This document shows, in pieces, positions 43,928 to 52,166 of a DNA stretch of 64,000 bases; position 1 is the first letter of the stretch; each line of letters opens with the position of its first letter. Made by a program: the position numbers and the translations under genes. This DNA comes from JANPBY01 sp963805505 (GTDB lineage Bacteria > Actinomycetota > Actinomycetes > DATJPE01), in contig CAWDUP010000002.1 in assembly GCA_963805505.1 (NCBI GenBank), positions 186,001 to 250,000 of the forward strand. The letters are read 5' to 3'. Under the pieces are notes generated by a model. The model saw nothing but the letters and a program-made list of their open reading frames with translations, had not been told where the DNA came from and made no database searches.

Positions 43928-44863
43928 GCGCGGCCACCTCCGGCAGTCCTTCGAGGGCGGGTGGCTGCAGAGGCGGCAGACAGCCCGGTCAGGGCGACGC
44001 CGACGACCAGAGTCGGGCTGACACCGACGCCAGGCACGGGTGCCACGAGGTCGGAGACGAGTGCGCCGACCAGCGAACCGGCTGTGACCAGCAGGCTCAG
44101 GAGCAGCACTCCCAACGGGCCGACCACGACGGTGGTCCCGAAAATGAACGCGAGGCCCAACAGGCCTCCGAGCCACAGCACGGGTTCCTCCCACGGCGGC
44201 GGCACCGTGCCCCATCTGCTGCCCGTCGCGTAGGCGAACGCCAACGCCAGGCTCAGCGCGATCGCCCCGACGACGAAGTTGACGAACGCGCCGACCAAGG
44301 GCTCTTCGGTGGCAGCGGCCACCTGCCCGTTCAGTGCTGGCTGCACCCCCGTGACGGCCCCAGCGACAACGGCGAGCACGACGGCCCCGGCGGCGAAGCT
44401 GCCCGCCAGACAGTCGATCCGACACCGCCAACGCGACTCCGGCGACGGTCCCGATCGCTGCGATCACCCGGCGTCGGGTGATCGGCTGACGCCCACCCGG
44501 GCCGATCCCCGCGGCGTCGGTCGCGACGGAGGCAACGGTGTTCCCGGCAAAGATGATCACGGTGAACAGAGCGACTCCCAGCACGGGCACAACAATCCCC
44601 GTCGACGCGACGAAGACGGCGCCGAAGAGCCCACCAAGCAGGTGCCACCAACGGAGTCGGCCCACGCGTAGCTGGCGAGGTAGCGTGTGGAAGAAGCCCT
44701 GACGGGGGCCCTTGCTCGCCAGGGTGAGCACGCTGATGACCGCCAACCCGGTGAACAGCGCCGCCGTCGCGGCCAGCAGACCGTTGCCAACCCGGATGGC
44801 CAGCTCACCGTTGACCCGGCTCTGGGCGGCACCCAGCGCTCCCGCCATGACCGCCACGCCCAT
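43924..44863 (-). pseudogene. DMT transporter (DUF606/YdcZ type), interrupted by a frameshift
   Basis: The first half (44863 down to about 44420) reads AQSRVNGELAIRVGNGLLAA and several hydrophobic helices including LAVISVLTLAS and VPVLGVALFTVIIFAGNTVA. The second half, in another frame (44410 to 43924), reads VQPALNGQVAAATEEPLVGA, a repeat of the same N-G motif with five more helices. That two-fold symmetry is the normal structure of DUF606 transporters. A one-base change near 44395-44425, between LAVSDR and LAGSFAAGA, separates them. Either a genuine mutation or a sequence error; joined, it would be about 310 residues and apparently intact. Confidence 0.75.
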
Positions 44864-44900
44864 GGCCCAGACGGGCGGGTGTTGGTGCAGGAGGGCAGCA

Positions 44901-44975
44901 GTACCCGCAGACTCCGTGCCCGAAGACTCAGTACCCGAAGACTCAGTACCCGAAGACTCAGTACTCGCAGACTCA
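44901..44975. repeat. Five tandem 15-bp repeats between purH and the DMT gene
   Basis: Units of the form GTACCCGAAGACTCA, starting at 44901, 44916, 44931, 44946 and 44961; two are identical and the others differ by one to three bases. The last unit includes the purH stop codon. As 15 is a multiple of three, every unit carries the same TGA in the purH frame. Read on the minus strand it could encode TESSG-type pentapeptides in the transporter frame, but no start codon lies upstream. Confidence 0.85.
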
Positions 44976-46544
44976 GTGGAAGAAATGACGCGTTCCAGTG
45001 AAATACATCGTCACCCCTGCCGCCTCGGCGGCCGCGATGACCTCCTCGTCGCGCACTGAGCCGCCGGGCGAAACGATGGCCCGTACGCCCGCCTCGGTGA
45101 GCACCTCGAGCCCGTCGGGGAACGGGAAGAAGGCGTCCGAAGCGGCGACGGACCCCTTGGCCCGGCCGTCGCCCGCGCGAGCCACGGCCAATCGAGCCGA
45201 GTCGACCCGGTTGACCTGACCCATCCCCACACCGACCGAGGCCCGATCGTTGGCCAGCAGGATCGCGTTGGACTTCGCCGAGCGACAGGCTCGCCAGGCG
45301 AAAGCCAGGTCGGCGAGGGTGGCTTCATCCGCGCCTTCGCCGCAGGCCAGCGTCCAGGTCGCCGGATCGTCGCCCGGGGCATCGACCCTGTCGATGGACT
45401 GCATCAACAACCCGCCCGACACCGGCCGGATCTCGGCTCCAGATCGAGCAGGAACGTCCGGCGCCACCAGGAGCCGGAGGTTCTTGCGGTCGCTGAGGAT
45501 CCCCAGGGCCTCGTCCTCGAAGGCAGGAGCGACAAGGACCTCCGTGAACACCTCGGCCACCTGCCGGGCCATAGCTGCAGTGACCGGCCGGTTGACGGCG
45601 ATCACCCCGCCGAAGGCGGACACCGGATCGCAGTCGTTTGCCTTTCGGTGCGCGTCGGCGACGTCCTCACCCACCGCGATGCCGCAAGGGTTTGCGTGCT
45701 TGATGATCGCAGCCGTCGGCCCGTCGTGGTCATACGCCGCGCGCCGGGCAGCGTCTGCATCCACGTAGTTGTTGTAAGACATCTCCTTGCCCTGCAGCTG
45801 TTCGGCCTGCGCAAGTCCTGGGGCAGGAGTGTGGTTGGTGGCGTAGAGCGCCGCCTTCTGGTGCGGGTTCTCCCCATAGCGCAGCACGGCGGACCGCTGC
45901 CAGGTGCCGCCGACCCAGGCTGGGAACCCAGAGCCCTCATCGGTCGGCGACAGGACATTGCCCATCCAGGATGCAACCGCTACGTCGTAGTCCGCGGTGT
46001 GCACGAACGCCTCGGCCGCCAGCGCCTGCCGCTGCACCAAGGTGAACCCCCCGGCTCGAACGGCGTCCCGGACAGCGCCGTACCTGCTCGGCGAGGTCAC
46101 CACCGCAACGCTCGGGTGGTTCTTCGCGGCTGCGCGCACCATCGAAGGTCCACCGATGTCGATCTGCTCCACGCACTCATCCGGTGACGCCCCGGAGGCA
46201 ACGGTCTCGGTGAAGGGATACAGGTTGACCACCACGAGGTCGAACGGCTCGACTCCCAATTCCTCGAGCTGGCGCGCGTGATCGGGCTTGCGCAGGTCGG
46301 CCAGGATCCCGGCGTGCACCTTGGGATGCAAGGTCTTGACCCGACCTTCCAAGCACTCTGGGAAGCCCGTGAGGTCCTCGACCGGCGTGACCGGGATGCC
46401 TGCCTCGGCGATCCGGGCAGCCGTCGACCCCGTCGAGACGAGGGCGACTCCTCCGTCGTGCAGGTCGCGCGCCAGGTCGACCAGGCCGGTCTTGTCATAG
46501 ACGCTGATCAGGGCACGACGTACGGGGCGTAGCTCGTCGCTCAC
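44973..46544 (-). CDS. purH: Bifunctional AICAR formyltransferase / IMP cyclohydrolase
   Basis: 523 residues from GTG 46544, which overlaps the purN stop by 4 bp; the reading continues 11 codons upstream but inside purN. The N-terminal cyclohydrolase domain (RRALISVYDKTGLVDLARDL, then RVKTLHPKVHAGIL) is followed by the formyltransferase domain with RYGENPHQKAALY, KEMSYNNYVDADAA, KHANPCGIAVG and the C-terminal ending GTRHFFH. It performs the last two steps of IMP synthesis with 10-formyl-THF. Its stop codon falls inside a 15-bp tandem repeat. Confidence 0.95.
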   Translation of the reverse strand: MSDELRPVRRALISVYDKTGLVDLARDLHDGGVALVSTGSTAARIAEAGIPVTPVEDLTGFPECLEGRVKTLHPKVHAGILADLRKPDHARQLEELGVEPFDLVVVNLYPFTETVASGASPDECVEQIDIGGPSMVRAAAKNHPSVAVVTSPSRYGAVRDAVRAGGFTLVQRQALAAEAFVHTADYDVAVASWMGNVLSPTDEGSGFPAWVGGTWQRSAVLRYGENPHQKAALYATNHTPAPGLAQAEQLQGKEMSYNNYVDADAARRAAYDHDGPTAAIIKHANPCGIAVGEDVADAHRKANDCDPVSAFGGVIAVNRPVTAAMARQVAEVFTEVLVAPAFEDEALGILSDRKNLRLLVAPDVPARSGAEIRPVSGGLLMQSIDRVDAPGDDPATWTLACGEGADEATLADLAFAWRACRSAKSNAILLANDRASVGVGMGQVNRVDSARLAVARAGDGRAKGSVAASDAFFPFPDGLEVLTEAGVRAIVSPGGSVRDEEVIAAAEAAGVTMYFTGTRHFFH

Positions 46545-47158
46545 GGGATGGTGACCTTCCTGCCGTTGATGGACCAACCGTCTCGGGCCATTCGGCCCAC
46601 GTACTCGACCAGCAGCTCACGCTCGGCCGACTTGATGCGCTCGTGCAAGGTCGACTCGTCGTCGGTGGGGAGCACCGGCACCGCAGCCTGGGCCACGATC
46701 GCCCCGGTGTCGACACCGTCATCGACCACGAACAGGGTGCACCCGGTGACGGTGACGCCGTAGTCGAGGGCATCCCGCGCGCCGTGCATCCCCGGGAAGC
46801 TCGGCAGCAGGGCCGGATGGGTGTTCACGGTCCGACCGCCGAAGCGCGCCAGAAAGGTCGGCCCGACCAGCTTCATGAACCCGGCGAGCACCACGAGTGC
46901 CGGGTCATGACCGGCCACGACCTCGGTCAGCTCAGCGTCCCAGGACTCACGGGCGTCGAAGTCGCCCAACGACAGCACGAAGGTGGGGACCCCGGCGGCA
47001 GCGGCCCGCTTCTGCGCGAGGGTGCCGGTGCGATCAGATCCGACGGCGACGATCTCTGCGCCGTACGCGGGATCGCGGGTGGCGTCGAGCAGGGCCTGCA
47101 GGTTGGTGCCGCTTCCGGACACCAGGACGACGATGCGCTGCACCGCCCGGTCTGCCAC
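46541..47158 (-). CDS. purN: Phosphoribosylglycinamide formyltransferase
   Basis: 205 residues. VLVSGSGTNLQALLDA near the N terminus binds GAR phosphate; the catalytic set is NTHPALLPSFPGMHG (Asn and His) with the Asp in VDDGVDTGAIVAQ. It transfers the formyl of 10-formyl-THF to GAR, the third step of purine synthesis. Coupled with purH by a 4-bp overlap. The 5' end is about 22 bp from the end of the disrupted DUF6350 gene, which reads the same way. Confidence 0.95.
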   Translation of the reverse strand: MADRAVQRIVVLVSGSGTNLQALLDATRDPAYGAEIVAVGSDRTGTLAQKRAAAAGVPTFVLSLGDFDARESWDAELTEVVAGHDPALVVLAGFMKLVGPTFLARFGGRTVNTHPALLPSFPGMHGARDALDYGVTVTGCTLFVVDDGVDTGAIVAQAAVPVLPTDDESTLHERIKSAERELLVEYVGRMARDGWSINGRKVTIP

Positions 47159-47180
47159 AGGAATGGAGCCTAGTGCGCGG

Positions 47181-48382
47181 TCAGGAGGCGTTCGTACGGC
47201 GCTTCGACAGCCGCGACCACTCCCACGCCACCGCGGCCGCCACCACGGCCATCTCGAGGGCGGCCACCAGACCGACCGGTGCGCCGCTCGGTCCGAGATC
47301 CACCATCCGACCGCCGCCCAGTGAGCCCGAAGACCAGGTGGCCAGCACCCCGAGGACTATCCCCGCCATGGCTCCAGCAGCGCCCGCCAAGCCGGCAAGT
47401 TTCGCTGGATCGCCGGAAACGCTGTGCTGGCGAGCGACGAGGACTCCTGTGGTGACGCCAGCCAGCACGGGTAGGAGCAAGGCGAACAGCGAAACGCCTG
47501 GCGCAACGCCCGCGCCGGGAAGTGCCCCGAGCAGCGGCACGGCCGGCACGGCGCCGATGACCACGCCCGTGGGAGCGACGCTCGTCCCAGCACCGACCGC
47601 GAAGCCGGGACCGACCGCATACGTCGCCGCCCACAGCGCCGCGTTGGGCAGCAGAGCGACGCACAGGAGGAGCAGTAGAACGGCTCCGACCGGATCGGTT
47701 CCTAACGCGCCCCACAGCTCGTCGACCTGCCCCCCGTGCCAGGCCAAGCGATGCAGCGACCATCAAGGCGCCCCCACCCACCAGGACCGAGAGAGCGGCC
47801 GTCGCACCGCGACCCACGGTGATCACAGTGGTGGGAAGCACGGTGGGGATCGACGCGCGCAGGCCCGAACCCGTGAGCACGCCCCACCCACCGGCGACGA
47901 GGGCCACGAGCGCCGTACCCGCCATGGCCGACCACGGATCTGGCCGGACCGCCTCGGTCACCGAAGCCAGGGCAACGCCGAGCCCGATCAATCCGTAGGC
48001 CACAGCGAGCAGACCGGTCGTGCGGGCAGCATCGCCCCAGGAACGCACGTCGGCTGCGCGCGACGGCCCACCGACCCGATCGGACGAGCACGTAGGCGGG
48101 GAGCAGCAGCAGGCCCCACGGCACGAGGGTCAAAGAACCCTGGGCGAGCTGAAGATCGCCGCCCTGGATGAGCAGCCATGCCTGGCCACCGGAGGCCAGT
48201 GCTGCGCTCGGTGGCGTGCCGACCTCGGGGGCGGCCGCCCACGCCAGAACGACCAGCACAGTCACGGCCGCCAGCCCTACGAGTGCCGACCAGAACGCGG
48301 CTGGTGCGGCCGCGCCAAGCGGCGTACGCACGATGTCAGGCTGAGGCGGCGGAGACCGTACTCGCGCCGGAGCACTTGGCAT
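47181..48382 (-). pseudogene. DUF6350 (PerM-like) multi-spanning membrane protein with two frameshifts
   Basis: Three consecutive pieces in different frames make one protein of about 400 residues with ten or so membrane helices. Piece 1 (48382 to about 48055): FWSALVGLAAVTVLVVLAWA to LVPWGLLLLPAYVLVRSGRW. Piece 2 (about 48050 to 47755): GLLAVAYGLIGLGVALASVT to AALSVLVGGGALMVAASL. Piece 3 (about 47750 to 47181): LAWHGGQVDELWGALGTDP, ALWAATYAVGPGFAVGAGT and LVAALEMAVVAAAVAWEWS. The region is where sucD and purN usually flank this gene in Streptomyces and Nocardioides. Single-base changes near 48055 and 47750 break it; an extra start lies at 48415. Confidence 0.72.
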
Positions 48383-48543
48383 TGGGCCGACCCGGTCGCG
48401 AGCTTCGACGCGCATCGGTCAGGGCCACACGATCCATCGTGCGGGATCGGTCGGCGAGTGCGGCCGACCGACACGGCCGTTGCGCGAAAACTGACGCACG
48501 GTCTGGATGCAACCGGACCCGGCGCTCGCGAGTTGTCCTAGAT

Positions 48544-49130
48544 ATGAGCACCCCAATCGTCGCGAGCCGCGAGAGGATGACTTCGGTGACCGCAAAGTCC
48601 GAATCTGCGGCTGAGTCCTTCGACGCCTTCTACCTCGGGTCACGTCAGCGCACCATGCGCACCGTCTACGCCATGACCGGTGACCTCGGGTGATGCTCGG
48701 ACCTGGTGCAGGAGGCGTACGCCCGGCACTGGCAGCGCTGGTCGACGGTCTCGACGTACGACGACCCGAGGCCTGGGTTCGGACGGTGGCCTGGCGGCTC
48801 GCGGCGAGTCGCTTCCGCAAGGCGCGCAACGGGGTGGCCGCCCTCCTGCGGCACGGGCCGCCGGCTAGCGACGCCAGGTCCGGATCCGGACAACGTCGAC
48901 CTGGTGGCCGCCCTCAAGCAGCTCCCCGACGCCCAACGACGCGCGATCGTTCTGCACCATCTCGGCGGGCTGGTCGGTCGCCGAGGTGGCCGAAGGAGAC
49001 CGGTGCTCCCGAGGGAACCGTGAAGGCTCGCCTCGCACGAGGGCGTTCCGCGCTGGCTGCGCTGATGACCGAACACCCCACAGACCCCGAAACCACAGAT
49101 CAGCCCACTCCGGAGGCTACCCATGAGTGA
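48544..49130 (+). pseudogene. Broken SigE-type ECF sigma factor
   Basis: The pieces of one sigma factor lie in order but in different frames. Region 2 begins FDAFYLGSRQRTMRTVYAMTGDLG, then an in-frame TGA at 48691-48693, then CSDLVQEAYARHWQRWSTVS. A shift near 48768 leads to EAWVRTVAWRLAASRFRKAR; another near 48870 to NVDLVAALKQLPDAQRRAIVLHHLGGL, which is region 4; and two more near 48970-48990 to SVAEVA and then KETGAPEGTVKARLARGRSALAALM. So the gene carries one stop and about four single-base shifts. The coding is otherwise typical of SigE-family ECF factors paired with a membrane protein. It cannot be expressed as it stands. Confidence 0.78.
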
Positions 49131-49890
49131 CCCCGCACCGACGAGCTGTCCGCGCGTCTGCACACCTTGGCCCGCGAGGCGGATGCCATCGCGCTGGCTG
49201 ACTCAGCAGACGTACGACGCCGTGGCACGCAGCGGCGCCGTACGGCAGTGGCCGCATCTGGCCTGGCGGCTGTGGTGGTCGTGGCCGTCGGGGCGAGCCT
49301 GGCGGCGGCGTTCTTGATCGCCCGGACGCAGCGCCACCCGCAACGACGGTCAGCCTGCCCCCTCACGTCGCCAATCGTCCAGCTCAAGCTGACCCGCGCC
49401 GGCGGTGCTGGCTGACCACCCGTTCCTTCAGGCCTGCAAGATCGGCACGATCGGGCCGTACAGCTCGTTTCCCAGGGCCGGGCGACGGCAAAGCCCGTCG
49501 TCTCGATTGCCTGGCCCGCCCGAGAGCGTGGGGTGCGACCGACGTTCGATCGACAGGTCTATGCGGCAGCGACTGGATGCGACCTTCGCCGAGACCGTAC
49601 TGCGTTCTCCAGCGTTTCCGCAGCCGAGGACGCCGCCGCTCGTGCGATGACCGAGTTCGCGAGCTGCTATCCGAGGGTGATCCGGCGGACGTGACGGGCG
49701 GAACGGGACGGGGCCCTTTCCGTCGCGCACAGCAGCTACCTCATCTCTCGGTATACCGATTCAGCCCGCGCGCCAGGTGACATGGCCTACAAGCGAGATT
49801 GCTGTGGTCCGCGAACGGGCAACGCTGGTCATCTGGCTGGAGTGGCTGTCGATCGGGACCCCCGACGGCCAGGGCGCTGCGGCTGGACGA
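49123..49890 (+). pseudogene. Broken membrane protein (sigma-factor partner)
   Basis: The ATG at 49123 overlaps the sigma-factor stop by 8 bp. After a frame change at about 49139 it reads DELSARLHTLAREADAIALA, a basic stretch RRRGTQRRRTAV, and one membrane helix (SGLAAVVVVAVGASLAAAFLI), the layout of anti-sigma or sensor-like proteins. Further frames hold HPFLQACKIGTIGPYSSFP, then ERGVRPTFDRQVYAAATGCD with SAAEDAAARAMTEFASCYPR, and finally SEIAVVRERATLVIWLEWLS around 49795-49850, so the extracellular part is present in at least three frames. I do not recognise the domain. The end is approximate. Confidence 0.6.
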
Positions 49891-49942
49891 CTGGTAGGTC
49901 TGGACAGACCAGTCATCTCGACCGCGCCACTGGCGACGCCGG

Positions 49943-50851
49943 CTAGCAACAGGGGCCCGGCCAACCGGTCAGGTGCTGACGAGTCTCGCGCATCAGCCGG
50001 GCCGCCTCGCTCGGCGTCTTGCCGACGCGGACGCCGACTGCCTCAAGCGCCTCTTGCTTGGCGGCAGCCGTACCCGACGATCCGGACACGATCGCGCCGG
50101 CATGGCCCATCGTCTTGCCCTCGGGCGCGGTGAAGCCGGCGACGTAGCCGACGACCGGCTTGGTCACGTGCTCGGCGATGTAGGCCGCGGCCCGCTCCTC
50201 CGCGTCGCCGCCGATCTCGCCGATCATGACGATGGCGTCGGTGTCGGGATCGTCCTGGAAGGCCGCCAGACAGTCGATGTGTGTCGTACCGATGACCGGG
50301 TCACCACCGATGCCGACGCAGGTGGAGAAGCCGAGGTCACGCAGCTCATACATCATCTGGTAGGTCAACGTGCCCGACTTCGACACCAGGCCGACCCGTC
50401 CCGGCTTGGTGATGTCCGCCGGAATGATGCCCGCGTTGGACTGCCCGGGGCTGATCAGCCCGGGGCAGTTCGGTCCGATGAGCCGCGTCGACCCAGCGTT
50501 CTGCACGTACTGCCAGAACTCGGCGGTGTCTCGCACGGGGACACCCTCGGTGATGACCACAACGAGCGGTACGGCGGAATCGACGGCCTCGACCACGGCG
50601 CCACGGGTGAACTTCGGCGGCACGAAGACCACCGACACGTCGGCGCCGGTCTCGGCCACCGCCTCGGCCACCGACCCGAACACAGGAACCTTCTGCTCAC
50701 CGAACTCGGCGGTCTGACCACCCTTTCCGGGTGTGACGCCGCCCACGATCTTGGTGCCGGACGCGAGCATCCGGCCGGTGTGCTTGGTGCCCTCGGACCC
50801 GGTCATGCCCTGCACGATCACGCGCGAGGACTCGGTCAAGAAGATGGCCAT
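49943..50851 (-). CDS. sucD: Succinate-CoA ligase, alpha subunit
   Basis: 302 residues from ATG 50851, with AGGA upstream; the reading to 51079 is part of sucC in another frame. CoA-binding VIVQGMTGSEGTKHTGRML and GGVTPGKGGQ; the GPNCPGLISPG block; and the phospho-His in TMGHAGAIVSGSSGTAA. It works with SucC to make ATP (or GTP) from succinyl-CoA in the TCA cycle. sucC ends 11 bp upstream. The 3' end faces the broken sigma/membrane gene region. Confidence 0.95.
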   Translation of the reverse strand: MAIFLTESSRVIVQGMTGSEGTKHTGRMLASGTKIVGGVTPGKGGQTAEFGEQKVPVFGSVAEAVAETGADVSVVFVPPKFTRGAVVEAVDSAVPLVVVITEGVPVRDTAEFWQYVQNAGSTRLIGPNCPGLISPGQSNAGIIPADITKPGRVGLVSKSGTLTYQMMYELRDLGFSTCVGIGGDPVIGTTHIDCLAAFQDDPDTDAIVMIGEIGGDAEERAAAYIAEHVTKPVVGYVAGFTAPEGKTMGHAGAIVSGSSGTAAAKQEALEAVGVRVGKTPSEAARLMRETRQHLTGWPGPCC

Positions 50852-50862
50852 CGGGAGTCCTC

Positions 50863-52059
50863 TCAGGCCGCTGCTGCGGCGAGCTCGGCCGCGCGGCGCG
50901 CGGCTCCATCCATGGTGTCCACGCGTTCGAGGCCCGGCAGTGCAGCATCGTCGAGGATCTTGCGGGCGATCTCGGCGTTGTTGCCGTCGAGCCTGACCAC
51001 GAGCGGCTTGTCCACCGACTCGCCGCGCGACGCGAGCAGGCCGAAAGCCTGCACGATCCCGTCCGCCACCGCGTCGCACGCCGTGATCCCACCGAACACG
51101 TTGACGAACACGCTGCGCACAGAGGGGTCGGACAAGATGATCTCAAGTCCGTTGGCCATGACCTCGGCGGAGGCGCCCCCTCCGATATCGAGGAAGTTCG
51201 CGGGGCGCACCGGTGTACCTCCCGACTCTTCGGCGACCTCCTGCCCCGAGTAGGCCACGACGTCGAGGGTGCTCATCACGAGACCAGCACCGTTGCCGAT
51301 GATCCCGACCTCGCCCTCGAGCTTGACGTAGTTGAGGTCCTTCTCCTTGGCGGCCAGCTCCAGCGGATCGCTCTCCTCACGCACCACAAGCGCCTCGTGG
51401 TCGGGCTGGCGGAACGCTGCGTTCTCGTCGATCGTCACCTTGCCGTCGAGGGCGATGACCTGGTCGTCCGGAGTGCGGACCAACGGGTTGACCTCGACCA
51501 AGGTCGCGTCCTCGCTTTGGAAGACCACCCACAACTGTTGAAGCACGTCGATGACCTGATCACGCACCTCCGCGGGGAAGCGGCCTGCGTCGGCGATCTC
51601 GGCGGCCTTCTGCGCGTCGACACCGCGCAGGGCGTCGACGGGGATCATTGCCAGCGCCTCGGGCTTCTCAACCGCCAGCTGCTCGATCTCCATCCCCCCG
51701 TCCTTGGAGGCCATCGCCAAGAACGTCCGGTTCGCCCGATCGAGCAGGTAGGAGACGTAGTACTCCTCGCCGATGTCGGCTGCCGGGGTAATGAGCAGCC
51801 GGTGCACGGTGTGCCCTTTGATGTCCAACCCGAGGATGGCTTCGGCGTTGGTGCGGACGTCTTCGATGGTGGGACAGAACTTCACGCCACCCGCCTTGCC
51901 GCGCCCACCGGTCTTCACCTGCGCCTTCACCATGGCAGGAGTCCCGAGGCGCTCGGCTGCAGCCACTGCGTCCTCGACAGTCGTCGCCACCTCGCCCGGG
52001 GGGCAAGGCACTCCGTGCTTGGCGAACAGATCCTTGGCTTGATATTCGAAGAGGTCCAC
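50863..52059 (-). CDS. sucC: Succinate-CoA ligase, beta subunit
   Basis: 398 residues from GTG 52059, where VDLFEYQAKDLFAKHGVP gives the normal SucC N terminus; a longer reading to 52185 is rejected as it covers the divergent promoter region. ATP-grasp elements are MVKAQVKTGGRGKAGGVK near 45, EVNPLVRTPDDQVIALDGK near 215, and the Gly-rich NFLDIGGGASAEVMANGLE of the CoA-ligase domain near 305. With SucD it converts succinyl-CoA to succinate. Methylmalonyl-CoA mutase in the same window would also supply its substrate. Confidence 0.95.
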   Translation of the reverse strand: MDLFEYQAKDLFAKHGVPCPPGEVATTVEDAVAAAERLGTPAMVKAQVKTGGRGKAGGVKFCPTIEDVRTNAEAILGLDIKGHTVHRLLITPAADIGEEYYVSYLLDRANRTFLAMASKDGGMEIEQLAVEKPEALAMIPVDALRGVDAQKAAEIADAGRFPAEVRDQVIDVLQQLWVVFQSEDATLVEVNPLVRTPDDQVIALDGKVTIDENAAFRQPDHEALVVREESDPLELAAKEKDLNYVKLEGEVGIIGNGAGLVMSTLDVVAYSGQEVAEESGGTPVRPANFLDIGGGASAEVMANGLEIILSDPSVRSVFVNVFGGITACDAVADGIVQAFGLLASRGESVDKPLVVRLDGNNAEIARKILDDAALPGLERVDTMDGAARRAAELAAAAA

Positions 52060-52121
52060 GGTTGCGGAGCCTAGCCCCGGTCCGGCGGCTGGCCAGTCGT
52101 GGGATGCTGACCACCGGAGCA

Positions 52122-52137
52122 CTGAATCACGGTTCAG
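52122..52137. promoter_or_regulatory. TetR-type operator 3 upstream of the TMADH-like gene
   Basis: CTGAATCACGGTTCAG, with CTGAA-N6-TTCAG in the same 16-bp frame as the sites at 25442 and 26137; the inner bases are less symmetrical. It lies 30 bp before the ATG at 52167 and 62 bp before the divergent sucC start. A second imperfect repeat, GATGCTGACC (52102-52111) and GGTTCAGCATC (52131-52141), encloses it. Confidence 0.6.
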
Positions 52138-52166
52138 CATCTGGCCACAGGGATCGAGAGGACGTG

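Noticed and set aside
43928..44863. A single 460-residue protein ending in DUF3291
   Set aside because: The frame is open by chance after the frameshift; the middle part is Arg-rich antisense-like sequence, and DUF3291 has its own ATG with a 4-bp overlap to the transporter stop.
44901..44975. Possible CRISPR array
   Set aside because: Units are directly adjacent with no spacers and are only 15 bp; no cas genes are in the window.
48691..48693. In-frame TGA in the sigma factor as selenocysteine or programmed read-through
   Set aside because: No SECIS-like hairpin is evident and several frameshifts follow in the same gene; decay or error is simpler.
48544..49890. Insertion sequence or transposon causing the gene disruption
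   Set aside because: No transposase fragment, terminal inverted repeat or target duplication can be seen; all breaks look like single-base changes.
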